Source: Ophthalmolycus amberensis (Eukaryota; Chordata; Actinopteri; Perciformes; Zoarcidae). From it: a stretch of DNA of 64,000 bases. The translations under genes were made by a program, and so were the position numbers. The notes under the pieces are model-generated. The model was not told the DNA's origin. It searched no databases and saw only the letters and a list, made by a program, of their open reading frames with translations. Of this stretch, positions 22,901-30,830 are shown in pieces. The number at the start of each line of letters is the position of its first letter. Position 1 is the first letter of the stretch. The DNA is taken from contig JAFEUB010001195.1 in assembly GCA_024529925.1 (NCBI GenBank), positions 610,001 through 674,000 on the forward strand, written 5' to 3'.

Positions 22901-25900
22901 GGTCTTCATAAGTCAGCGTCATGTTAGGATCCGCCCCGTCCCAACAGTCCTGTAGAATGTCAGGTCTTCAAATCTCCAGACTCTTTGACTAGATATTAAT
23001 TCTGAACAGTGAGGTTTGTTCCCTTTATCATAAGGACCAGTTTAATACTTATTATCACTGTCTACGACTAAGGAAAAGGTGCGTCTCCATATACCAGGGT
23101 TTGAACTGGTATGGGGAAAAAGTCCTCATAAACCACCCGCGCCCGTATAGGTGTGTGTGTGTGTGTGTGTGTACATGGATATAGAATGCTCTGCAGTTCC
23201 ACAGATGGAACTGTTGCATTCTAGTCCATTGTGACATTCTACAGTACAGTACACATTATTAACAGCAGGGGCAAAGTGAACAGATATACACAGACCTTCA
23301 CCGAGTAAACTACGGAAAAATGTGTGTACCTGATTACATTTCCAAAGGTAAATCATTTTTCAACATGGATATCGAGGTAAGACATTAAAATTCCCAACAG
23401 TTTGTTGTTTCTTAGAGGCAACATTGTTCAACCGTTGTATTTGGACCATAAGCTCTTTCAATGCACAGATTTATATGTGGATATAAAAGCATAGAGTTTG
23501 CAGATTGAAATAAAAGATGGTAAGAGCCACACGTTCACTGCATCAGGTTGAGGAGTTCCTGGAGGTAAGCAACAACCAGATTTTCAGGGGGTGTTGCTGT
23601 CTTTCATTACTTTTGTTAGACTATTATTACCAGGATAAAGAATGAACTTTCACACTCACATAAAAACAAACTTGTAGTAGTGAAAGAAGGGATTGTTGAT
23701 ACTGTTTTATTCTTACCGATTGATTAAAGAGTAACTAGGCTTTAGGATCTGTACAGCATACAGGAAGGACACCCACTGTCCTTTTCGACCCTTTTCTAAT
23801 TCAAATCCAACATTTACACAATGTGCATCAGCCGCTGCCTTGGCCTGTCATAGTTAGTGTAGCAAGGAATAAAAGCAGGCCACAATTTAGAGTTGACATT
23901 TTAAAATGTAAATCAGGAAGTATTTGATAAACGCAAGGATGCTTCGATCCAGCTTCTCCTCTCCTTATCCCAAATCCAACTAGTGCTCTCTTTGTTCCAA
24001 ACACACACCTGTACATGTCACTTAGTACAATTTATTACAAAATTATCCAAATAAGGTAAAATGAGACCAGAGACTGCTGTGGTACTACCGTTTGAGTCAG
24101 TGGTCCAACTTGGTGTTACGACACATTTTGGTCTGGACCAAAAAAGGAAGAGGATCAATATCCTGCTAACGGCTCACACACATGCCGCCATGATAAACTT
24201 TTACAAAAAAATTGTCATCAAAGCCTGACATTCCATTACAAGTTCACAGATGTCACAGGGTCTCAAAACAGAGGTCTTGCTGGACAGATAGGTGAGGTAC
24301 ACACACAAAGTGCATCAAATATTAGTTCCAGAGCTAGTTAATGTCCTCACAGGTCAGCCATATTTAAAAACATATACTTGGTAAAACAAACACATGGCCG
24401 GGCCCATCACTTCAACCACATCAGTGCGACAGCTGGGTCAACAAACAGTGGAAGTGTCTCTGTAAAGCAACTCTTCAGGACAACAAACCTGTATACAGTC
24501 ATGATAACAATCATTTTCTATGACATAAGGCACAAATGAATTATTTTGATTACCTTCTCAGTGTCAAATCCCTCCACAAAGCAAAATTAATGATTTTTGA
24601 TCATGTTGTTGGTAGTGAAGTGACCCTTGGCCCTTTCACAACATCTCCCCACACCCCTTGTAGTCCCATTCATCATTAGTCATTTCCTCATGCTCGACGA
24701 GAGGTGCCCTACTCACCGTACGATAGACATCCTCACTGCTCTCCTCGTACTTCTGCTGTATCCTCTCCTCCAGGAAGTAGATCCGGAGCTTGAGGCTGAA
24801 GTTCTCCCTCTTCAAGTCATTCAGGTGCTGTGACAAAGTACGGTAACTGTTAGACATGGCCGTCAAAGAGCACCGACGCGGCTTGACACGTCCGTTATGG
24901 GTCAGAAATGAACAGTCGTCTTCGACCTATCCGTATCATGGGGGAATAGGGAGTCCATTTCAGCGACTGTCATGGCATGTCCATCTGTTAGAGTCCGGTA
25001 ACCGTTAGACATGCTACCTCCTTCTCCAAAAGAGCATAATGTCAAAATAATCCAATTATTTACAAAGTGGTGTCCTAGCCCCTAACAGGCCATTGGGATA
25101 CCATCACAAACACACACTAAGACTGACACATTCACACACACACACACTAGAGTCTATCGGGGTGTTTGCAGTGCAGAGGGCGACTCTGCAGTCTGGCCGC
25201 TCAGCGATGTAGCCATGTCAGCTCCATAGTGTGTTCTGGTCTGCTAGGGGACGGGACAGGAGCTTATTTTACAGGATGAGACATCCCTGGAATCCCAGTC
25301 TGCCAGGGGAGATGGGTGGAGGGGGAGAAGGGGGAGGGGAGGTAAGAGGTGCGGGGCTCACAAGCAGTTGTGATATGAAGGGAAATCTCACCCCTCTGCA
25401 AAACAGGAGCGCCAAAACGAACAAACAGGGACACGAAGAGAAGAGAGCGGGTCAGATTTGTGTCCTTTTTGTCCTTTATTATTTTATCTGCCGCCTTTTG
25501 GTTTTTCCAGTTTAACCACTTCCCGAACTGTTTATAATATATGTTTGAGTGTGTGGAGGTTGATCCACATTGAGAGAATAGCTGAAACTCTGTCCACAGC
25601 AGCCAGAATGTTATATAATCACAACAGTGACTTGCCTTCATTTAGTCTCTACTGAAGTGACAATCTCAATATCTGTTTTATTTTGCTATTTTGCAAGGTT
25701 AATACTTTAACACATTCAGAGTAGCTCAAAAAACACTTGATTGACGAAGTGTTTCTTTGGAAGACACTATACCATTACACACCACTTTGAGCAAACTACT
25801 TCATCTCTTTTTTTCTAACTAATAGATGTGTGTAGGTGTATATGTTCTTGCTGCTTCAACCCTCTGAACTCCAACTGGGTCAAACATATTTAGTATCCTA

Positions 25901-28900
25901 GAGCAGGTTTAGTAGCCCTCACATCCAAAATAATGGGTTTTCTGAATACATTTTACTTAATAACCTAATGTAAAAATAATCCATTATAAGTAAAAGCCAT
26001 ACATTCAAAATCTTACTTAAGTAAAAGTACAGCAACATGTACTTTAAGTATCAAAAATATATAGAACCTGTGTAATATTTTATGATTGGATTATTACAGA
26101 TACAATATTAATCATTTTATGTGGTTGGTTAAAGTCATTTTAACTATATAATTTAGTTTAATGTACAATATAACGATGCATCTTTTCTGAAAAACTGATC
26201 ATATGGTTTGTATACCTTGATCTTAAAAGTAACTCGAAGCCTTTCTACAGCTGTCAAATAAATGTAGTACAGAAAAATGTAAAATATTTTTGTAAATGCA
26301 TAAAAAAATTGAAAAGAGAATTACTAAAGTAAAGTGGAAGTATCTCCAAATTGTACTTAAGTACAGTACTTATTAAGTAAAGTTAATCTTATCTTTTCAT
26401 AAAATAAGAATTTGTAGCATGTCTGGCTGAGAGTATTGACAATGCCTCAATGTAAAGAGGATACAGACTCATAGTATTACAGTCCTATATTTACATGAAT
26501 CAATATTTTCTATATAAAGATTAACAATGAGTCAAATGACAAAGTCTATGTAAAAGGGCGATTGCTCTTGGTGATGACCCAACTAAGCAGCTCTGCAGAG
26601 CTTTTTTCATCTATTTTAGTTGGTTAATTATAGTTAATAGTTTCGGTAGTATAGTTATTTACTTTATGGTTCAGTCTCACCAGTCTCAATAAATGGAGTT
26701 TCTCGCAGTTGCAGGCAACCATTTCAGAGAAAGAAAAGGATCTGATAAACCGACTGCTGCACAGATTAGTGAGCTAAATGCCGAGATATTTTTCTCAGAC
26801 GTTGGTGGAGACCAAAACAGAGCTAAAAGGACAGTAAATATTGGACTTAACGTTACAGTCATTTTGGTGTCAAGAAACACGAGTGAATGCTGAGGTTTCT
26901 TTGTGTCTGTTGGATGTGAAACTAGAGTTAGCCAAAACAACTTCATGAGTGGTATACATCATGTCATGGCTGACGGCATGGTTTGGTGTTTTGGTGCCCC
27001 CTATTGGCCACACTGAGAGTATGAATGTTATTGAAGGGGATGAGTCAACATCATCCGACCTTTGAGAGAACATGCAACTTTCTATAATTTGACTGTGATA
27101 GTTGAACAGGTATGTTAAATTCAGAAACTGCCCTGACAAAGGTTAACCAACATGCGAAGGTAGTGTGACTGATGGGACTTATCGGAAAGAAGTTGGATGG
27201 AATAGGAGACCTGGGAGCTGTGAGCCACAGTGCTATTAATAGGGAGGTGTCCTGCATCTCACCGAGCGGTGAATCCCTGAATGTCCCACAGAGAGATGAG
27301 TGAACAGAAGTAAAATAACAGAAAGGACGACACGCTCCACTTACTCTTTTTGATCTCATAATACAAGCTCTGTAAAATCAAGCTTCAAGACAAATTTCCA
27401 GTGCAAAGAGCATCAATAATGAAGTAACTGAAACATGTTACCAGCACATGCAATGACGTCATTATTAGTTCTTGCTTCATTCATCGAGTGAACCTTTACT
27501 TCACATTACGTGCTGTTGATAAATAATTCTGAGCAAAGATAGCAAAGATAGGACAGGCGCCAGGCGGAGTCTCAGCCCAACATTAGGGATGACATCATGT
27601 ACATACTGTGTGTTTTTAAACTCCACACATGACACAACTCACACACACTCACTTTTCAGCTCTCCATCAAAGAAAAACACGTGGGAGTGAATGTGTGTAA
27701 ATATGTGTGTGCACTGTGCAGTATGTGTTTATTTCATTGTGAATGTGACACATCCAAGAATTGGCAGCCATCTCCAGCTCTGAGTAGTTTTATAAAGTGA
27801 CTTCAGCTTTCGTGACTAGTTGGTGACACCTCCCGTTTTATGAGGCTCAGCCGCACCTCCAAAATAACATTAAAGGACTATCACTGGTGGTGAATTTTCA
27901 GTGACCGTTTTAGTGCTGGCTTGCGTTTTATTCTGATCTGGTATGCGTCTGGTGTGTATTGAAGTAAAAGTGTGTTGACTTGGAATCAATGTAATACTGT
28001 ATTGATTGAGAGGCTTCTGTTGTTTCTAGATAAAGTATTTTGTTCTCTCCAAGAAGTTACAACAGTCTCTGTGTTGGAGCCTAACTGTACTATTCACAGG
28101 CTCACTGTCTCCCCCTGTTTCCAGTCTTAAGCTGGCTGACCGTCTCCTGGCTCTAACTCATACCTATAGGCTACATCCACAACACTACGTTTCCAATTTG
28201 AAACGCATATCTTTTGCTACGTTTACGTCTAGTATCTTCCCTACTCTGGAGTTTTAAAGCCCCAAAAACAAAGGAGTTTGAAATCAAGCATGCTTAGTAC
28301 ACCATAGTACAACACCTTGCTGCCAAAAGGGATATTTAATATAGATTAGTGTTAATATAATTAATAATTAATATTCGAGAAATCCTTAAGTGGGCCATGC
28401 TGTACCCAGAGGCTGACTTTCACCACCAGGAGACTTCAGGGTGTTTTCCATCAGATATTATCAGCTGCAGGTGTTCTCCTTTTCTGTACAGTAGTTTAAT
28501 AACATGTTCCAGAGAGTTTGGATATAATCATGGATTTATAACACATACATTCTCAACATTTAGTGATCTGATCCCATAGCGAGAACACTGCATCAAAGCA
28601 AACCAAATCAGCTCATTGCTTCTTATATAGGAAGACGAGAAGCCACAAGATGGCACTGGAGAGCCTATTTCCATTGTTCTAACTCACTACTAGAGTATTG
28701 TTCACTGTGCTGAAGGACACTCACTCACATCAAGCTCATCGACAATTACAAATCAAGACTCTTACCTGTTCAAACTCCCTGAGTGTGTGGAGCTGAAGAG
28801 GAGGAGAGTTGTCTGTTTCATCACTGCACAAATCTAAGCAGAGGGACAAAATTCCTTTCATCACTAGTAATTCTGGAATCGTGGAAATGATTTTACACAA

Positions 28901-30602
28901 GCCTACTAGCTATTTTAAAATGAGAGATATGTACCTGTCATGTGACCTGGGATCTTGGATGAAGTCTGCTCTTTCACAGCACTGTCCAGAGAAACACAAA
29001 AAGGTAGCACACACATTACACATGAGAGAGAGAGAGAGAGAGAGAGAAATAAACTGGCAAAATAAAAAATACAACAGCAGCATATCCATCACAACATTTG
29101 TAGAGGTGTGAATATCAGACACAATAAGCTTTGTAAAAGGCGAGAGCTACTGCAAATTAAAAAAGGCACTAAAATCCTCTCACTGAAACAGCATGATCTC
29201 ATTTGCACCTCTTTAGGGAATTGGGGGTCATCAGGGAGTCCCAGCAGGGGAGAGGAGGGATAGGAGGAGCCACTGAGGGTTAAAGTTCAATCGAGCCTCT
29301 CAAGCCTACCTGCTGTCTAACAACCAAAAGCACTGAAAACAGCCACAGTGGCATTACCACTGTTTAAACAGGACTGCATATCTCTTAGTCCATTGCTCCC
29401 CCTTCCAGTCTCGGTGTGTACATTCCTCTGACAGCTGCCCCATCAGAAAATGTACAGACAGTTGGTGCATGCTGATGGTTTACGAGTTCACCCTGTGGAT
29501 AAATAGTCTTCATGCTGCGTCATTGTATCAATATCACGACTTTTTCACTATAAGCCTACTGCTTGGACTGTGCAAATATCAGTGGGATGGTCCATTTATA
29601 GTAATTGTGAGTCTCCTGTATGTGGGAGGGATTTGGTGATGCAGTAACCTACATACAATACCACAGAGCCCATGGAGAACTTGAACTGGAGGGACTGCAA
29701 TCACTTAGTCTGAATGAATAGTAGATTAGATTAGATTAGATTAGAAAACTTTATTAATCCCCAGTGGGGAAACTCTTTTGCCACCCAAAAACTCATACAG
29801 ATGACACAGTCCACAGTACACAACAACACAGTACACAGCAGACAAAAACATATTACAAAGGATAAATAACACCAGACAATGCCATATAAAACATGATCGA
29901 CATCAGAAAGATAAAAACCTCTAGGCTGACTCTTATACTGTATTTGATGCATAACGTGGGTTGTGATTATTGAAAGTCATTCAATGAGTCATTCTGTCGT
30001 GCTACCTCAGCATCTGAGTATATAAATTAATTTTTTAATCTTATGTATTACTTCTAGGCCTGGTGTATCCCAGGCCCTATTGCCCAAAAGCACATTTGGG
30101 CCCTTTAAATATGTGCTACTGTATTGCAAGGCAATTTCATTTGTGCAAAGTAGGCGATAATTACCCTCCAGAAGCGCGTCCTTGTCCTTATATTTCATCA
30201 GAAAACTATATTATCAATGCATTTGGGGGGAAATACAGACAATGTGGCATCAAAGTTTAAATGTATATCGCCAGTGGCCTCAATAGCAATATCCACCGAT
30301 CCATAAAGCATGCAGATGCTACTGTGTGTGATACAGCCAGGCCTTTATTACACCGGAGGATGTACGGATGCTTTATGACAGAAGACTGAAAACATTTGAT
30401 AGAAAATAACGGCATTACAACCGAAAGAGGATTTTAATTCCAACGCAGGTTGTAAACCCGGGTCGTGTTTTGTTAAAATACACATTGAGCAATATGGACT
30501 TCCGCTGCGGTGTCTCCCCCACACACACAATCGGCTAAAAATGCCTCCTCACCTTTCAGACTCTCCCCAGATTTGCTCCGGCGGCGATGAGCTCCAATCC
30601 AT
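5002..30602 (-). CDS. pde4dip: pde4dip (myomegalin), CM1-containing 5' coding exons
   Basis: Eight exons join in phase into the N-terminus of the long myomegalin isoform: 30553-30602, 28766-28823, 24717-24827, 8376-8452, 6175-6298, 5926-6083, 5675-5832 and 5002-5046. The predicted chain opens with MDWSSSPPEQIWGESES, enters the CM1 (Cnn motif 1) block LKRENFSLKLRIYFLEER, and becomes a heptad-rich coiled coil (NIELKVEVESLKQELQEK, NEAELQRRCRERQQEIDHM, KIQLLQEEAQLVRSEAERM, KDRLIEELTKDL). CM1 proteins recruit the gamma-tubulin ring complex to centrosome or Golgi. The related CDK5RAP2 shares these blocks, but the NEAEL and KIQLLQEE segments and the linked cysteine-rich exon favour PDE4DIP. All phases close except for a one-base shift within 5675-5832. 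Later exons lie beyond the left edge. The large intron at 8.5-24.7 kb hosts another gene and several mobile elements. Confidence 0.85.
5140..5325. repeat. Fish interspersed repeat end (GCAAG tandem followed by TTTATT...)
   Basis: Four to five GCAAG pentamers lead into AAGTTTATTTT, and the far side reads TTCCCCCGCTGCGGATCAAT. This resembles the 3' tails of fish LINE-type repeats that end in short tandem repeats. The family is not identified. Confidence 0.45.
5675..5832 (-). CDS. pde4dip: pde4dip coiled-coil exon with an apparent +1 frameshift
   Basis: The exon enters in phase 2 (AG|G gives Arg) and reads LIEELTKDLCSKEA, close to the CDK5RAP2/PDE4DIP consensus. At plus coordinates about 788-792 past 5000 (5788-5792) the frame slips. 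The original frame then turns into non-heptad, Gly-rich sequence (SHAQGGRAGGTSS) that does not join the next exon. One frame over, the chain resumes as LITELSGEKTTLTLRVGELE, then GQVQELSSSLLQKDTDVD, and reaches the GTATGT donor in phase 0, matching the exon at 5002. The exon is 158 bases; 157 would fit. Either an extra base from sequencing or assembly, or a real disruption. Confidence 0.75.
5926..6083 (-). CDS. pde4dip: pde4dip coiled-coil exon with Ser/Thr-rich linker
   Basis: It encodes EAQLVRSEAERMVSLAGSH, then an acidic Ser/Thr/Pro linker (TPMEDTTEDERPP) ending in NKDR. The acceptor is TTTTTTAG; the donor, GTGTAA, is weak. The 93-bp intron that follows (5833-5925) has no stop in frame, so its retention would add 31 residues without breaking the protein. 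Confidence 0.8.
6175..6298 (-). CDS. pde4dip: pde4dip coiled-coil exon
   Basis: It encodes 41 codons including NHNEAELQRRCRERQQEID and ETKIQLLQE, which I recognise from myomegalin. The acceptor is TTGAACAG and the donor GTTTGT. The entry phase matches the exon ending at 8376 and the exit phase is 0. Confidence 0.85.
7733..7968. repeat. Two microsatellites: (GT)n at 7733-7817 and (CA)n at 7922-7968
   Basis: These are long dinucleotide runs about 100 bp apart in opposite sense, so a transcript across them could pair GU-rich with CA-rich arms. They create several artefactual long open frames. Confidence 0.95.
8376..8452 (-). CDS. pde4dip: pde4dip coiled-coil exon after CM1
   Basis: It encodes NIELKVEVESLKQELQEKQQ and LLDKA, then two bases of the next codon. 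The acceptor is GTTGCAG and the donor GTAAGT. This is the segment that follows CM1 in human PDE4DIP and CDK5RAP2, which fixes the order and the identity. Confidence 0.9.
8453..12240. other. pde4dip intron segment; no gene recognised
   Basis: AT-rich intronic sequence with GT runs at 10108-10145 and 11957-11988 and the dispersed repeat at 10480-10700. A repeated GTGAGGACATG / CATGTCCTCACAAG inverted motif lies near 12040-12090. Confidence 0.5.
10480..10700. repeat. Fish interspersed repeat (AATCGATTA-type family), copy 1
   Basis: It contains AAAAGCAGCAAATCCT, GAGAAGCTGGAA and TTATCAAAATAGCTGATGAT. The same string order occurs near 42745-42880, so this is a dispersed repeat family rather than unique intron. 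Confidence 0.5.
12277..12394 (+). promoter_or_regulatory. Four inverted CCAAT boxes (NF-Y type promoter)
   Basis: ATTGGCT occurs four times in the same orientation at 12277, 12305, 12346 and 12388, spaced 28, 41 and 42 bases. NF-Y binds CCAAT, and clustered evenly spaced sites are typical of TATA-less promoters. The array sits just upstream of a GTAAGT donor at 12501, which fits a noncoding first exon of the plus-strand gene below. Confidence 0.6.
12666..12723. repeat. 26-bp inverted repeat with 6-base loop (strong hairpin)
   Basis: The arm 12666-12691 pairs with 12698-12723 with a single mismatch that becomes G-U in RNA. It lies in the first intron of the plus-strand gene, about 170 bases after the donor. 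Confidence 0.8.
12896..12990. repeat. Fish LINE-type 3' end (ACTTTATTCATCCCC motif)
   Basis: ATAGATAGGTACTTTATTCA is followed by TCCCCAGGGGGACATT and GTTACAGCAGC. This closely resembles a common teleost retroposon tail; a relative lies at 29724-29900. Confidence 0.55.
13201..13447 (+). CDS. Open exon encoding a basic N-terminal region (RRRRKIPDQDPMDHI)
   Basis: A TTTTTCAG acceptor and GTAAGT donor bound 82 codons with no stop. The first good start is the ATG at about 13339 (MEARRRRKIPDQDPMDHIIL). It ends in phase 1 after FIDTFK. A degenerate gypsy element begins about 200 bases downstream, on the other strand. Confidence 0.5.
13661..15714 (-). mobile_element. Degenerate Ty3/gypsy-type LTR retrotransposon pol fragment
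   Basis: Minus-strand frames carry, in pol order, the end of a retropepsin-like region (about 15700-15300), reverse transcriptase fingers/palm with SSLDAASGFFQIPLHPDS (about 15190-14950), an FMDDILVYG active-site box (about 14890), integrase with a CQVC half of the zinc finger (about 14540) and its core, and an integrase C-terminus (14200-13660). The reading frame shifts several times. The stretch between the RT palm and the MDD box is missing, and no RNase H was found. No LTRs were recognised; pieces of the right-hand end recur inside the tandem array at 15.7-19.5 kb. An inactive fossil inserted antisense to the plus-strand host gene. Confidence 0.85.
16175..16243 (+). CDS. Exon A, copy 1
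   Basis: Starts after an ATCTTAG acceptor and ends at a GTAAGTT donor. It encodes EPSNPEPKKGVPFSSEKEM after APCK. It is 69 bases, phase 0 to 0, so duplication keeps the frame. Confidence 0.5.
17135..17203 (+). CDS. Exon A, copy 2
   Basis: The bases and splice borders match copy 1 across the exon. Differences lie in the flanking intron. Confidence 0.5.
18091..18162 (+). CDS. Exon B, copy 1
   Basis: Bounded by an ATTCACAG acceptor and GTAAGTT donor. It encodes 24 codons (EFCGESSDALNTPCATPF then TPVNDN), phase 0 to 0. Confidence 0.5.
18848..18919 (+). CDS. Exon B, copy 2
   Basis: Same borders as copy 1, with two amino-acid changes (Pro to Thr in NTPC, and Asp to Glu in VNDN). Both copies keep functional-looking splice sites. 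Confidence 0.5.
20196..20411 (+). CDS. Terminal exon with ECxxC / VRNRG domain
   Basis: The frame is open from just after a TAA at 20196 to a TGA. It reads KKPWSKVEVSVMKHFRIHIS, then KGHLATKLECEQCKNAQD and GTVQNIRDFVRNRG. The Trp, the HxxxH-like pair (HFRIHI) and the Cys pair suggest a small nucleic-acid-binding or metal-binding fold, but that is inference. The acceptor after TTGGCAG at 20190 enters a different frame, so a frameshift or another splice site is needed. Confidence 0.5.
20469..21160 (+). repeat. Minisatellite built from TTTGCAGTGCGTTTCACTG-like units
   Basis: Imperfect units of about 12-20 bases (GCAGTGCGTTTCACTG, GTACACTGCACCGCTT and variants) form a higher-order repeat of about 60 bases through the middle. 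The array resumes at 21602-21712 after the hAT insertion. Because units are nearly multiples of three, three plus-strand frames stay open for 200-250 codons; these are not genes. Confidence 0.9.
21167..21601 (+). mobile_element. Non-autonomous hAT-type element (435 bp), copy 1
   Basis: Ends are TAGGGGTGTAACG and CGTTACACCCCTA, an exact inverted pair. The 8-bp target duplication CTGGTCAC flanks it at 21159-21166 and 21602-21609. The empty site is reconstructed by the neighbouring minisatellite unit. The 8-bp TSD and ends fit the hAT superfamily. It carries no transposase; a second copy is at 51724-52212. Confidence 0.9.
22227..22260. repeat. (AT)n then (CA)n microsatellite
   Basis: A short TATATA run is followed by ACACACAC directly before the minisatellite. 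Confidence 0.85.
22262..22925 (+). repeat. ~72-76-bp minisatellite, about nine to ten copies
   Basis: Each unit contains GGTCCTCATAACTCAGGGTC, CTTGCCATGTTTGTGTG, a variable GT run, and TATTGGTAATGTCCCGCTGA. Copies differ mainly in GT-run length; the last two are diverged (GGTCTTCATAAGTCAG). Confidence 0.95.
22926..24716. other. pde4dip intron; no gene supported
   Basis: It contains a GT microsatellite at 23149-23172. Tiny plus-strand open blocks flanked by GT (near 23350, 23376, 23515 and 23565) might be remnants of the neighbouring gene but are too short to call. Confidence 0.4.
24717..24866 (-). CDS. pde4dip: pde4dip CM1 exon with alternative upstream start
   Basis: As an internal exon it spans 24717-24827 (acceptor TTTGTCACAG, donor GTGAGT), 37 codons, phase 0 both sides. 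It carries CM1: HLNDLKRENFSLKLRIYFL then EERIQQKYE. Upstream, the frame stays open through the acceptor to an ATG at 24857, giving MSNSYRTLSQ fused to HLNDL. Human PDE4DIP has, from memory, an isoform starting MSNGYRTLSQHLNDL. The exon therefore works both as a spliced internal exon and, when transcription starts in the intron, as a 5'-extended first exon. The CM1 core binds and activates gamma-tubulin complexes. Confidence 0.9.
24867..28765. other. pde4dip intron; no gene recognised
   Basis: Intronic sequence. A dispersed fish repeat occupies about 25930-26395. The rest shows no splice-bounded frame. A promoter for the MSNSYRTLSQ isoform should lie just above 24867, where a few CpG dinucleotides occur (24875-24930). 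Confidence 0.5.
25930..26395. repeat. Fish interspersed repeat rich in ACTTAAGTA motifs
   Basis: CTTACTTAAGTAAAAGTACA near 26013 and TTGTACTTAAGTACAGTACT near 26353 flank an AT-rich core. The motifs resemble a widespread teleost repeat with acttaagtaaaagta strings. Ends are not resolved. Confidence 0.5.
28766..28823 (-). CDS. pde4dip: pde4dip exon 2
   Basis: It encodes DETDNSPPLQLHTLREFEQ (19 codons) plus one base. It receives AG from exon 1 to make Ser, and leaves in phase 0 to join HLNDLKREN. Borders are TTTGTGCAG and GTAAGA. CDK5RAP2 has a comparable short segment before its CM1. Confidence 0.8.
28824..30552. other. pde4dip intron 1
   Basis: It holds a GA run at 29024-29047 and a LINE-type tail at 29724-29900. 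No gene is seen. Confidence 0.55.
29724..29900. repeat. Retroposon tail (ATTAG)n ... CTTTATTAATCCCCAGTGGGG
   Basis: GATTAGATTAGATTAGATTA is followed by AACTTTATTAATCCCCAGTG and GGGAAACTC. It is related to the tail at 12896-12990 and is a typical fish LINE-end structure. Confidence 0.6.
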
Positions 30603-30830
30603 ATAGGCTATTCCTTCAGTCAACGGGCATCCATGCCGGTGAGCCGCTGCCTTCAAATCACTCGTCCATTATCTAATAGAGAAAATACAACCACACGGGA
30701 ACATGTCGATGAGCGCGGTCCAGCATCGGCACACCGCTCAGGTCTGGGGGGGGGGGGGGGGGGGGGGTGGATGCGCGCCCTGAGAAATGAAAGCAGGGAT
30801 GTTACAGAGCCCCCATCCCACAGAGCAGAG
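30480..30830 (-). promoter_or_regulatory. CpG-rich stretch with poly-G tract, candidate main pde4dip promoter
   Basis: CpG density rises around the first coding exon. A run of 22 G lies at 30746-30767 in the presumptive promoter/5'UTR and could form a quadruplex. No TATA box was fixed. Confidence 0.45.
30553..30602 (-). CDS. pde4dip: pde4dip first coding exon of the long isoform
   Basis: The ATG at 30602 opens MDWSSSPPEQIWGESE and ends AG|GTGAGG. The phase matches the exon at 28766 exactly. The exon lies in a CpG-rich stretch, as expected for a first exon. It is short and the N-terminus is poorly conserved, so the start rests on frame, splice site and context. Confidence 0.7.

Noticed and set aside
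23260..23590. Possible tiny plus-strand exons (for example ..VNYGKMCVPDYISK| before GTAAATC, and VEEFLE| before GTAAGC)
   Set aside because: GT-flanked but only 5-25 codons, weak acceptors and no shared phase; not enough to call exons.
25231..25655. Open frames on both strands in a purine-rich region (GGGGGAGAAGGGGGAGGGGAG)
   Set aside because: Overlapping antisense frames over a low-complexity purine tract, with no exon borders.
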